Of a DNA stretch of 64,000 bases, positions 43,867 through 52,420 are shown piece by piece; the first letter of the stretch is position 1, and each line of letters starts with the position of its first letter. The position numbers and the translations under genes were made by a program. Source of the stretch: Halorubrum sp. GN11_10-6_MGM (lineage in GTDB: Archaea > Halobacteriota > Halobacteria > Halobacteriales > Haloferacaceae); the NCBI RefSeq assembly GCF_005435165.1, contig NZ_SGUC01000004.1, positions 62,001 through 126,000 on the forward strand, written 5' to 3'. A model generated the notes under the pieces. It had not been told where the DNA came from, searched no databases, and saw only the letters and a list, made by a program, of their open reading frames with translations.

Positions 43867-45222
43867 ATGACGGACGGCGCCGACTCCACTCCCAACTCGT
43901 CGAACCGCCCGAATCTCGTCCTCGTTCACTGTCACGATCTCGGACAGCACCTCGGCTGTTACGGGGCCGACGTCGACACGCCGAACATCGACCGGATCGC
44001 GGCCGACGGGGCGCGGCTGGCGAACAGCTTCTGTTCGGCCCCGCAGTGTTCGCCGAGCCGGTCCAGCATGATGACCGGCCACTACCCGCACGAGAACGGC
44101 GTCATGGGGCTCGCACACATGGGCTGGGCGCTCGGTGACGACTGGGAGACCCTCCCGAAACGCCTCCGGAGGTCCGGGTACGAGACAGCCCTGCTCGGCT
44201 TCCAGCACGAGGTGCCCGACGAGCCCGAGCGGCTCGGGTACGAGTACGTCGACAGCGGGACGAAGCGCGCGCTCGAACTCGTCGACGTCGTCGACGACTT
44301 CCTCGCCGAGCGCGCGGACGCCGACGGCCCCTTCTTCGTCTCGATCGGTATCGAGGAGCCCCACCGCCCGTTCCGCCGGGAGTACCTCGACGACGAGACG
44401 TACGACGCGTACGACCCCGAGGAGGTCCCGCTCGACGACTTCCCGTACCTCCCGGACGCGCCCGGCGTCCGCGAGGACGTCGCCGACCTCCGGTCGGTCA
44501 TCTCGGAGGTGCTCGACCCGGCGGTGGGTCGGTACCGCGAGTCGCTCGCCGACGCCGGGCTGGCCGAGGAGACCGTCTTCGTGTTCACGACCGACCACGG
44601 GCTGGCGATCCCCCGCGCGAAGGGCACCTGCTACGACCCCGGGATCGAGACGGCGCTCCTCGTCCACCAGCCGGGCGTCGTCGAGGGGGGCGACGTCCAC
44701 GAGTCGCTCGTCACCAACGTCGACTTCACCCCGACGATGCTGGACCTGCTCGGCGTCGAGCCGCCGGCGGACGTCTCGGGCGAGTCGTTCGCGCCGCTGC
44801 TCCGCGGGGACCCCCACGACGGTCGCGACCGGCTGTTCGCCGAGATGACGTGGCACGACCGGTACAACCCGATCCGCGCGATTCGGACGGAGCGGTACAA
44901 GTACGTGCGAAACTTCTCGCTGCTGCCGGAGGTGTTCGTCCCGATGGACGTCGCGCCGACGGCCTCGGGCCGCGAGGTCCACGAGGAGTTCCACGTCCCG
45001 CAGCGTCCGACGGAGGAGCTGTACGACCTCGAAGCCGACCCGAGCGAGTCAGTGAACCTCGCCTCGGACAGGAAGCCGTTCGAGGCGGCGGCCGAGGCGA
45101 GCGAGCCGGACCCGGCCCACGCCGACGCCCTCGACCGGTTGCGCGACGAGCTGGAGGCGTGGATGGAGGCGTCCGACGACCCCCTCCTCGACGGCCCGGT
45201 CCCCTACCCCGACGTCGAGTGA
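43867..45222 (+). CDS. Type I sulfatase, cytosolic, formylglycine-dependent
   Basis: A 451-residue sulfatase. Metal-binding and fold motifs are LVLVHCHDLGQHLGCYG at the N terminus. The modification motif CSPSR has Cys61, to be oxidised to formylglycine. MMTGHYPHENGVMG and the later metal site VFTTDHGLAIPRAKGTCYDPGIETALLV complete the pattern, resembling N-sulfoglucosamine sulfohydrolase-like enzymes. There is no signal peptide, so the substrate must be inside the cell. It is divergent from the sugar-binding protein and followed by a TrmB regulator, which points to a sulfated sugar. No formylglycine-generating enzyme is seen in the window. Confidence 0.9.
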   Translation: MTDGADSTPNSSNRPNLVLVHCHDLGQHLGCYGADVDTPNIDRIAADGARLANSFCSAPQCSPSRSSMMTGHYPHENGVMGLAHMGWALGDDWETLPKRLRRSGYETALLGFQHEVPDEPERLGYEYVDSGTKRALELVDVVDDFLAERADADGPFFVSIGIEEPHRPFRREYLDDETYDAYDPEEVPLDDFPYLPDAPGVREDVADLRSVISEVLDPAVGRYRESLADAGLAEETVFVFTTDHGLAIPRAKGTCYDPGIETALLVHQPGVVEGGDVHESLVTNVDFTPTMLDLLGVEPPADVSGESFAPLLRGDPHDGRDRLFAEMTWHDRYNPIRAIRTERYKYVRNFSLLPEVFVPMDVAPTASGREVHEEFHVPQRPTEELYDLEADPSESVNLASDRKPFEAAAEASEPDPAHADALDRLRDELEAWMEASDDPLLDGPVPYPDVE

Positions 45223-45299
45223 GGCGCCCGGCGCGTCGTCGGCGGACGCGTCGGTCCGACTCGGTGATTTTTATACACCGACGTAGTTAATCGATCGTC

Positions 45300-46397
45300 A
45301 TGGACACCGAGGAACTCCTGGAGACGCTCCAGGCGGCGGACCTCTCTTACTATCAGGCGAACGCGTACGTCACGCTGCTCGAACTGGGGACCGCCTCCGC
45401 GACGGAGGTCGCGCAGGCCAGCGACGTGCCCGACGCGCGGATCTACGACGTGCTCCGCGACCTCGACGACTTCGGATACGTGGAGCTGTACGAGCAGGAG
45501 ACGTTCCAGGCACGCGCGACCGACCCCGAGACGATCGTCTCCGGGCTCACCGACCGCGCGACCGCCCTCGAATCGGCGGCCGAGGAGATCGAGGAGCGCT
45601 ACGAGCGGCCGACCCTCGACACCCAGACGGTCAGCATCGTCAAGCGGTTCGACACCGTCCTCGAAGCGGCCCGGACGTTCGTGCGCGACGCCGAGACGCA
45701 GGTCCACGCGACGCTCACCCGCGACCAGTTCGAGGCGCTGCGCGGCGACCTCGTCGACGCCCGGAACCGCGGCGTCACGGTCAACGTCACCGTTCTCGCT
45801 CGCGAGGGCGACGAGCCGCTCGCGGACGCCGATTACGAGGGTGCCGTGAGCGCCGCACACCGCATCTCGCGGCCGGCCCCGTTCGTGCTCACCTCCGACC
45901 TCCGGCGCACGGCGTTCGCGCCGAACCCTGCCGCGGTCGAGGACTACGGGCTCATCCTCCGCAACCGGTCGTTCACGTACGTCTTCTTCTGGCATTTCCT
46001 GCTTTTCACCTGGCTCCCCTCTCCGGTCGTGTACGAGGCCGCCGCGGCCGGTCCGGAGCGGTACGCGGACATTCGACAGTTCCTGTTGGAGAACCGCGAC
46101 CGGATCCGCGGCGACGAGCCCCTCCGCGTCGAGATCGAGGGTCGCGAGACCGAGAGCGACGGGTCCGTGACCATCTCCGGCGAGGTCGTCGACGCCGAAC
46201 ACCTCTCGGAGGTCGACCGCGGGGACGACCGCGCCCCGAGCGTGATGGCGCTGACCGGCACCGCCTCCATGGTCGTCGACGACGGGGAGACGCGGTGGAC
46301 CGTCGGCGGCTGGGGCGCGACGTACGAGGACGTGGAGGCCGACCGGATCGAGGTGACGGGCGCCTCGACCGTGAACGAGGCCGAACCGGCCGAGTGA
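45300..46397 (+). CDS. TrmB-family sugar-responsive regulator
   Basis: A 365-residue regulator. The N-terminal winged helix LSYYQANAYVTLLELGTASATEVAQASDVPDARIYDVLRDLDDFGYVEL is the TrmB DNA-binding domain. A coiled linker and an effector domain follow (VHATLTRDQFEALRGDLVDARNRGVTVNVTVLA), then a C-terminal beta-rich domain of the TrmB sugar-binding type. GATTTTTATAC at about 45267-45277 lies 25-30 nt before the ATG. TrmB proteins in Thermococcus and Halobacterium control sugar import and central carbon genes. Here the likely targets are the two divergent promoter regions of this locus. Confidence 0.9.
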   Translation: MDTEELLETLQAADLSYYQANAYVTLLELGTASATEVAQASDVPDARIYDVLRDLDDFGYVELYEQETFQARATDPETIVSGLTDRATALESAAEEIEERYERPTLDTQTVSIVKRFDTVLEAARTFVRDAETQVHATLTRDQFEALRGDLVDARNRGVTVNVTVLAREGDEPLADADYEGAVSAAHRISRPAPFVLTSDLRRTAFAPNPAAVEDYGLILRNRSFTYVFFWHFLLFTWLPSPVVYEAAAAGPERYADIRQFLLENRDRIRGDEPLRVEIEGRETESDGSVTISGEVVDAEHLSEVDRGDDRAPSVMALTGTASMVVDDGETRWTVGGWGATYEDVEADRIEVTGASTVNEAEPAE

Positions 46398-46482
46398 GGT
46401 CGACCCGACCCGATCCCGAACCGGTTCGAACCGCGCCGGACCGGGCCGGTCGACTTTTGCCCCTCCGCGCCCGAGCGAGCCC

Positions 46483-46806
46483 ATGTCAATCGAACCCGAC
46501 GAGGTCGCGGATCTCATCGAAGGGAACCTCCCGGACGCGGTCGCCCGAGTCACCGCTCCCCGTATCCACGACGACGAAGCGGAGGACGCCCACTTCGCGG
46601 CGGTCGTCGTCTCGCCCGCGTTCGAGGGCGAGTCGCTCGTCGACCAGCATCAGCTCGTGTACGACGCGGTCGGCGACCACATGACGCGGTCGGTCCACGC
46701 GCTGGAGATCAAGACGTACACGCCCGAGGCGTACGCCGAACACGGCGACGGCACCCTCGACGCCGACCTCCGGGAGGCCGGGCTGTTCCCGGTCGACGAG
46801 GCCTGA
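46483..46806 (+). CDS. BolA-family protein
   Basis: A 107-residue protein with the BolA pattern: HFAAVVVSPAFEGESLVDQHQLVYDAVGDHMTRSVHALEIKTYTPEAY, where the H-x-x-V-Y segment and the following helix are family hallmarks. In other organisms BolA proteins pair with monothiol glutaredoxins in iron-sulfur handling. The usual partner is not in this window. Complete, with a T-rich element (CTTTTGCCC) about 30 nt upstream. Confidence 0.85.
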   Translation: MSIEPDEVADLIEGNLPDAVARVTAPRIHDDEAEDAHFAAVVVSPAFEGESLVDQHQLVYDAVGDHMTRSVHALEIKTYTPEAYAEHGDGTLDADLREAGLFPVDEA

Positions 46807-46848
46807 GCGCCGGATTCGACTCGGCACTTCCACGAACCCTCCACACCG

Positions 46849-47388
46849 ATGCGCTCCGCCATCGCTCGCGCCCTCCGCGGGACCCTCGCCGCAGTCTCGC
46901 TGCTGGCGTTCGTCGGCCTCTTTCTCGCCCTCGAGGCGCGCGTCACGTCCCCTCCCGTCCTCGGCGGACTCCTCGCTGTCGGCACCGGCGCGCTGCTCGC
47001 GGCCGGCGGCCGGCCAGCGCTCCGACGGCTTCTCGGTCGCGCCGGTCGCGGCGACGACGCCGAAACCGCCCGCGACGACGATACCGGACCGGCCGGCGAC
47101 GCGTGGCTCGACGAGGCCGACGACGACACGCCGTGGACCGACCGGTCCGATCGCGCGGGAGACGTCCCGGAGGCCGACTGGGCGCCCGCGCGGCTCGAAC
47201 CCGCGCTCGGCGACGCGTGGAACCGATGGTCGGACGTCACGCTGACCGTCGGGCTGGCCGCGCTCGGCGTCGGATCGTTCGCGCTGCTCGCCGCCTATCC
47301 GGGAGAGAATCCCCCGCTCGGACTGCTGGTAACGGGGCTGTTCGGGATCAACGGGGCGCTCGTGTCGCTCGCGTTCGTATTTAAGTAA
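46849..47388 (+). CDS. Membrane protein with four predicted helices
   Basis: A 179-residue protein with two N-terminal hydrophobic segments (TLAAVSLLAFVGLFLAL, LGGLLAVGTGALLAAGG), a long acidic cytosolic loop of about 60 residues, and two C-terminal segments (VTLTVGLAALGVGSFALLAAY, GLLVTGLFGINGALVSLAFVF). It begins 42 nt after the BolA gene on the same strand and ends 7 nt from the convergent membrane gene. Not recognised beyond being haloarchaeal in composition. Confidence 0.65.
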   Translation: MRSAIARALRGTLAAVSLLAFVGLFLALEARVTSPPVLGGLLAVGTGALLAAGGRPALRRLLGRAGRGDDAETARDDDTGPAGDAWLDEADDDTPWTDRSDRAGDVPEADWAPARLEPALGDAWNRWSDVTLTVGLAALGVGSFALLAAYPGENPPLGLLVTGLFGINGALVSLAFVFK

Positions 47389-47395
47389 GAGCCGT

Positions 47396-48016
47396 TTAAT
47401 CGGACCGCCGGTCAGCGTCGTCTCCCGTCTCGCCTTCGGCCGTTTCGTCCGGATCACGTGCGGAGTCGTCGCCAACAGCGCCGTCGTCGACCGAAACGCG
47501 GTCGGCCACCGCGTCGGCCAGCGGGTCGACGGTGACGGTCAGGCGGGCGACGAGGAACACCGCCGGGACGAGCGCGACGAACAGGAAGGCGGCGTCGTAC
47601 GCCCACGCGCCGCCGCCGAGGAGCGGCGTCGCCACGCCCGCGAGCCCGCGGTACGCGACGAGGACGGCCCCGAAGGCGACGAGCCAGTAGGCGATCCCGC
47701 CGGCGTTCTCGGCGATTCGGTTCGACGGTGCGTCGCCGTCGGCGCGGGCTTCGCGCCCGCCGAGCGCGAGTCGCGTCAGCAGCGCGAACTTCGGGGCGGC
47801 GTACAGGAGGACGCCCGCCACCGCGAGCGCGACGACGGCGGTCGCGACCGCGGCGAACGTCACGGGCGCGAACGGGACGAGCCGGTCGACACCCGGCAGC
47901 AACGTGACGACCGCGAGGACCCCGACGACCGCCAGCGCGCCGATTAGGAGTCTGCTCGCGGACCGCACCGCGTCGCGGTCGAGTGCGCTTCCGATCGCTG
48001 CGTCGTTCGAGCTCAT
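47396..48016 (-). CDS. Membrane protein with four predicted helices and acidic tail
   Basis: A 206-residue protein with hydrophobic segments LLIGALAVVGVLAVVTLL, VTFAAVATAVVALAVAGVLLY, AGGIAYWLVAFGAVLVAYRGL and YDAAFLFVALVPAVFLVARL, then a disordered Asp/Glu-rich tail of about 40 residues. ATG at 48016 is chosen because the upstream open frame is Arg/Pro-rich and unlike coding sequence. A CTTATAAG element on its strand at about 48046 supports this start. Function unknown. Confidence 0.65.
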   Translation of the reverse strand: MSSNDAAIGSALDRDAVRSASRLLIGALAVVGVLAVVTLLPGVDRLVPFAPVTFAAVATAVVALAVAGVLLYAAPKFALLTRLALGGREARADGDAPSNRIAENAGGIAYWLVAFGAVLVAYRGLAGVATPLLGGGAWAYDAAFLFVALVPAVFLVARLTVTVDPLADAVADRVSVDDGAVGDDSARDPDETAEGETGDDADRRSD

Positions 48017-48210
48017 GTGCGCCCGGTCGTTGGCGACTGCCGGCCTTATAAGCGGGAAGCCGTTGTCCCGATTTTCGGCCGTTTCGCCCGATTTTCGTGT
48101 CGGCTCCGCGATCGGTGGTTGGTACCGAATAACTTGGTTGCGAATCACACGATTTTGCGGCGTTGACGGCTTCCAGTACCTTTTACAGCGTCTCGCGGGA
48201 AGGTTGGCGC

Positions 48211-49620
48211 ATGGGTGACGACTACCGCACGGAGGAGGACAGCCTCGGCGAGATGCAGGTGCCGGCGGACGCCTACTGGGGCGCACAGACCCAGCGCGCC
48301 GTCGAGAACTTCCCGATTTCGGGGATTCCGATGAGCCGACGGTTCATCCGCGCGCTCGGCGTCGTGAAGAAGGCGGCCGCGCAGGCGAACCGCGATCTGG
48401 ACCTCATCGAGGAGGACACCGCGGACGCGATCGTCGCGGCCGCCGACGAGGTGATCGCGGGCGAACACGACGACCAGTTCCCGGTCGACGTGTTCCAGAC
48501 CGGCTCGGGGACCTCCTCGAACATGAACGCCAACGAGGTGATCGCCAACCGCGCCGCCGAGATCGCGGGCGCGGAGATCGGCGACCGCGTCGTCCACCCC
48601 AACGACCACGTCAACTACGGCCAGTCGTCGAACGACGTGATCCCCACGGCAATGCACGTCGCCGCGCTGGAGGCCGTCGAGAAGGACCTCGTGCCGGCCT
48701 TAGAGACGCTCCACGCGGAGCTGGAGGCGAAGGAGGCCGAGTTCGACGGCGTCGTCAAGACCGGCCGGACGCACCTCCAGGACGCGACCCCGATCCGGCT
48801 CGGGCAGGAGTTCGGCGGCTACCGGACGCAGGTCGCGAAGGGGATCGAGCGCGCCGAGGGCGTCCAGTCGAACCTCCGCGAGCTCGCCCTCGGCGGCACC
48901 GCGGTCGGGACGGGGCTCAACACCCACCCCGAGTTCCCCGAGCTGGCCGCGGAGTACATCTCCGACGAGACGAACACGACCTTCCGCGAGGCCGACAACC
49001 ACTTCGAGGCGCAGGCCGCCCACGACGCGATGGCGGAGGGCCACGGCGCGCTCCGCACGATCGCCGGCAGCCTCAACAAGATGGCCAACGACCTGCGCCT
49101 GCTCGCCTCCGGCCCGCGCAACGGGCTCGGCGAGGTCGAACAGCCGGAGAACCAGCCCGGCTCCTCGATCATGCCCGGGAAGATCAATCCGGTCGTCGCC
49201 GAATCGGTCAACCAGGTCCACAAGCAGGTCGTGGGCAACGACGCCGCGGTCTCCGCGGGCGCCGCGCGCGGCGAGATCGACCTGAACCTGTACAAACCCG
49301 TCATCGCGCACAACTTCCTCGAATCGGCGGAGCTGCTCTCGAACGTCGCGGAGACGTTCGGCGAGCGCTTCGTCGGGAAGCTGGAGGCCAACGAGGAGTT
49401 CGCCCGCGAGCGCGTCGAGCAGTCGATGGCGCTGGCGACCGCGCTCAACCCCGCCATCGGCTACGACAAGGCCTCGAAGGTGGCGAAGAAGGCGCTCGCG
49501 GAGGGGAAATCGGTCAAGGAGGTCGCCGTGAGCGAGGGGTACCTCACCGAGGCGGAGGCCGAAGAGGTGCTCGACCCCGAGGCGATGACCCACCGCGTCA
49601 TCCTCGGCGACGAGGACTGA
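48211..49620 (+). CDS. fumC: Fumarate hydratase class II
   Basis: A 469-residue TCA-cycle enzyme that interconverts fumarate and malate. Family landmarks are GEMQVPADAYWGAQTQRAVENFPISG, FQTGSGTSSNMNANEVIANRA, VHPNDHVNYGQSSNDVIPTAMH, KTGRTHLQDATPIRLGQEFGGY and the signature GSSIMPGKINPV. ATG at 48211 is fixed by the start of homology. It is oxygen-stable and iron-free by family. Succinyl-CoA synthetase genes follow about 0.7 kb downstream. Confidence 0.96.
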   Translation: MGDDYRTEEDSLGEMQVPADAYWGAQTQRAVENFPISGIPMSRRFIRALGVVKKAAAQANRDLDLIEEDTADAIVAAADEVIAGEHDDQFPVDVFQTGSGTSSNMNANEVIANRAAEIAGAEIGDRVVHPNDHVNYGQSSNDVIPTAMHVAALEAVEKDLVPALETLHAELEAKEAEFDGVVKTGRTHLQDATPIRLGQEFGGYRTQVAKGIERAEGVQSNLRELALGGTAVGTGLNTHPEFPELAAEYISDETNTTFREADNHFEAQAAHDAMAEGHGALRTIAGSLNKMANDLRLLASGPRNGLGEVEQPENQPGSSIMPGKINPVVAESVNQVHKQVVGNDAAVSAGAARGEIDLNLYKPVIAHNFLESAELLSNVAETFGERFVGKLEANEEFARERVEQSMALATALNPAIGYDKASKVAKKALAEGKSVKEVAVSEGYLTEAEAEEVLDPEAMTHRVILGDED

Positions 49621-49701
49621 GACGGCCGCGAGCGAGGCACTATCGGAATCCCCGATCGAAGCCGGCAGAACGTTTTTTGCGGGCGCGTGTGAGTGCCGGG
49701 C

Positions 49702-50208
49702 ATGGCTGAGAGTGACTTACAGTCCGAGCAGGAGCCGCTGAAAAAGGAGTACGAGAAGAACCCCGAGGCGGCGCAGATCACGCTGTCGGCGACCGGCGAA
49801 GAGCAGGGCGACGCCCGGTCGTGTAGCGTCGACATCGGCCGAGCGATCTACGAGGCGGAGCTCCACGAGGGGGCCGGCGGCCCCGGCGGAGGGGCCTGCT
49901 CGGGCGACCTCCTGCTCGGCGCGCTGGCCGCCTGCTCCCAACTGACCGCGCAGGCCGTCGCCGAGAGCTTCGGGATCGACGCGGAGGTCAGCGTCGAGGC
50001 CAGCGGCGACCTCGACCTCCGCGGGACGATGGGCGTCGACGACGAGGCGCCAGTCGGGTTCGAGGACCTCCGCCTCGACGTCAGCGTCGACGGCGACGTC
50101 GACGAGGACACCCGCGCGGCGCTCAAAAAGTACACCGAGAAGTACTGCGTCGTCTACCAGACGCTGGCGGATCCGCCGGACGTCGAGACGACGTGGACGT
50201 TCGACTGA
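49702..50208 (+). CDS. OsmC-family peroxiredoxin-like protein
   Basis: A 168-residue protein of the OsmC/Ohr family, which reduces organic hydroperoxides with two cysteines. One Cys pair region is GGACSGDLLLGALAACSQLTAQAV, where the CSQ cysteine heads the central helix. The second is KYTEKYCVVYQTL near the C terminus. The spacing matches the peroxidatic and resolving positions. ATG at 49702 follows a T-rich run (GTTTTTTGCG) about 28 nt upstream. Confidence 0.87.
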   Translation: MAESDLQSEQEPLKKEYEKNPEAAQITLSATGEEQGDARSCSVDIGRAIYEAELHEGAGGPGGGACSGDLLLGALAACSQLTAQAVAESFGIDAEVSVEASGDLDLRGTMGVDDEAPVGFEDLRLDVSVDGDVDEDTRAALKKYTEKYCVVYQTLADPPDVETTWTFD

Positions 50209-50305
50209 CTGAGGCGCCGCGCTCGACGCCGCGGCGACCGCGCGGCCGCGCCGTTCGCGCCGAATCGGAACCATTTAAGCCGCAGTCCGTACCGATCCCA
50301 CACGG

Positions 50306-51451
50306 ATGAAACTTCACGAGTATCAAGCGAAGTCTATCTTCGCGGACGCCGGGATCCCGGTTCCGGACTCCCGGCTCGCGACGAGCGTCGACGAGGCGCT
50401 CGACGCCGTCGACGAGATCGGCTACCCGGCCGCGATCAAGGCGCAGGTCCACGTGGGGGGCCGCGGCAAGGCCGGCGGCATCAAGATCGCGACGGACCGC
50501 GAGGAGGCCGAGCAGTACGCCGACGAGATCCTCGGGATGGACCTCAAGGGGTACACCGTCGATCAGGTCCTCGTCGAGGCGGGCGTCGACTTCGTCGACG
50601 AGCTGTACGTCGGCGTCACGATGGACCGCGGCGAGGGGAAGCCGGTCCTGATGGTGTCGACCGAGGGCGGCGTGAACATCGAGGAGGTCGCCGAGGAGAA
50701 TCCCGACGCCATCGCGCGCGAGCACGTCGACCCCGCGTTCGGGCTCCACCCGTACCAGGCCCGGAAGGTCGTCTACGAGGCCGGCGTCGACGCCGACGTC
50801 GCGCTCGACGTGGCCTCGATCCTCTCGACGCTGTACGACCTCTACGAGGAGAACGACGCCTCCGAGATCGAGGTCAACCCCGTCATGATCACGGGCGACC
50901 GCGACGTGGTCGCGGCCGACGCCGTGATGAACATCGACGAGGACGCGCTGTTCCGCCAGCCCGACCTCGCCGAGATGGCCGAGGCGTCCTACGAGGACGA
51001 CCTCGAACGCAAGGCCGGCGAGTACGGCTTCGACTACGTCCGGCTGTCGGGCAACGTCGGCATCATCGGCAACGGCGCCGGGCTCGTGATGACGACGCTC
51101 GACCTCGTGGACTACTACGGCGGCGCGCCCGCCAACTTCCTCGACATCGGGGGCGGCGCGAAGGCCGAGCGCGTCGCGAACGCGCTCGACATGGTGTTCT
51201 CCGACGACAACGTCGACGCGGTCGTCTTCAACATCTTCGGCGGGATCACCCGCGGCGACGAGGTCGCCAAGGGGATCAACGAGGCCTTAGAGCAGTTCGA
51301 CGAGATCCCGAAGAAGGTGGTCGTCCGGCTCGCCGGCACGAACGCCGAGGAGGGGATGGAGATCTTGAACACCGACCTCGTCGAGGTCGAGAAGACGCTG
51401 GAGGACGCGGTCCAGCGCGCTGTCGCGAACGCCGAGGAGGTGACCCAATGA
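50306..51451 (+). CDS. sucC: Succinyl-CoA synthetase beta subunit
   Basis: A 381-residue ATP-grasp subunit. [20 protein letters not shown] starts the protein, with [18 protein letters not shown] as nucleotide loop, [17 protein letters not shown]-type metal site near residue 195 and [16 protein letters not shown] plus [17 protein letters not shown] in the CoA-ligase fold. Its stop overlaps the sucD start by 4 nt. CATTTAAG at 50271-50278 is a TATA-like box about 30 nt before the ATG. Confidence 0.96.
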   Translation: MKLHEYQAKSIFADAGIPVPDSRLATSVDEALDAVDEIGYPAAIKAQVHVGGRGKAGGIKIATDREEAEQYADEILGMDLKGYTVDQVLVEAGVDFVDELYVGVTMDRGEGKPVLMVSTEGGVNIEEVAEENPDAIAREHVDPAFGLHPYQARKVVYEAGVDADVALDVASILSTLYDLYEENDASEIEVNPVMITGDRDVVAADAVMNIDEDALFRQPDLAEMAEASYEDDLERKAGEYGFDYVRLSGNVGIIGNGAGLVMTTLDLVDYYGGAPANFLDIGGGAKAERVANALDMVFSDDNVDAVVFNIFGGITRGDEVAKGINEALEQFDEIPKKVVVRLAGTNAEEGMEILNTDLVEVEKTLEDAVQRAVANAEEVTQ

Positions 51452-52317
51452 GTATTTTCGTCGACGACGACACCAGAGTAGTTGTCCAAGGTATCACCGG
51501 CGGGGAAGGGAAGTTCCACGCCGGCCAGATGATCGAGTACGGCACGAACGTCGTCGCGGGCGCGGTGCCCGGCAAGGGCGGTCAGGAGGTCGACGGCGTC
51601 CCCGTCTACGACACCGTCGACGAGGCCGTCGACGCCGAGGACGCCGACGCCTCCGTCATCTTCGTGCCGCCGGCGTTCGCCGCGGACGCGATCTTCGAGT
51701 CGCTCGACACCGACCTCGATCTGGCGGTCGCGATCACCGAGGGGATCCCGACGCAGGACATGGCGAAGGTGAACAAGCGGCTGAGCGAGACCGACACCCG
51801 CCTCATCGGGCCGAACTGTCCCGGCATCATCACGCCCGGCGAGGCGAAGCTCGGCATCCTGCCGGGGAACATCTTCTCGGAGGGTAACGTCGGGCTCGTC
51901 TCCCGCTCCGGCACGCTCACCTACCAGGTCGTCGACAACCTCACCGAGCGCGGCCTCGGCCAGTCGACCGCGATCGGTATCGGCGGCGACCCGATCATCG
52001 GCACCTCCTTCGTCGACGCCCTGGAGGCGTTCGAGGCGGACCCCGACACCGACGCCGTCGTGATGTGCGGGGAGATCGGCGGGGAGGACGAGGAGCAGGC
52101 CGCCCGCTTCATCGGTGAGCACATGGACACGCCGGTCGCCGGCTTCATCGCCGGCCGCACGGCGCCGCCGGGCAAGCGCATGGGCCACGCGGGCGCCATC
52201 GTCTCCGGTTCCGGCACCGGCACGGCGCAGTCGAAGATCGACGCGCTGAACGACGCGGGCGTCCCCGTCGGCGACACTCCCGAGGAGGTCGCCGACCACG
52301 TCGAGGACTTCCTGTAG
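51448..52317 (+). CDS. sucD: Succinyl-CoA synthetase alpha subunit
   Basis: A 289-residue subunit with CoA-binding Rossmann fold ([28 protein letters not shown]), [19 protein letters not shown] and the phosphohistidine motif [16 protein letters not shown]. It is coupled to sucC by a 4-nt overlap (ATGA). The pair makes ATP or GTP from succinyl-CoA in the TCA cycle. Complete and ordinary. Confidence 0.96.
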   Translation: MSIFVDDDTRVVVQGITGGEGKFHAGQMIEYGTNVVAGAVPGKGGQEVDGVPVYDTVDEAVDAEDADASVIFVPPAFAADAIFESLDTDLDLAVAITEGIPTQDMAKVNKRLSETDTRLIGPNCPGIITPGEAKLGILPGNIFSEGNVGLVSRSGTLTYQVVDNLTERGLGQSTAIGIGGDPIIGTSFVDALEAFEADPDTDAVVMCGEIGGEDEEQAARFIGEHMDTPVAGFIAGRTAPPGKRMGHAGAIVSGSGTGTAQSKIDALNDAGVPVGDTPEEVADHVEDFL

Positions 52318-52420
52318 GCGCTCGCGCACCGCGGTCGCGGGCCGACCTCCGACGGTTCCCGATTTTCAATTTCGGTACCCGAAGCGAAAGCTAAAATTAC
52401 CGGTAGGGAAACACACGCAC

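Noticed and set aside
43867-45222. Choline sulfatase
   Set aside because: The protein lacks choline-sulfatase hallmarks by eye, and its neighbours are sugar transport and trehalase genes.
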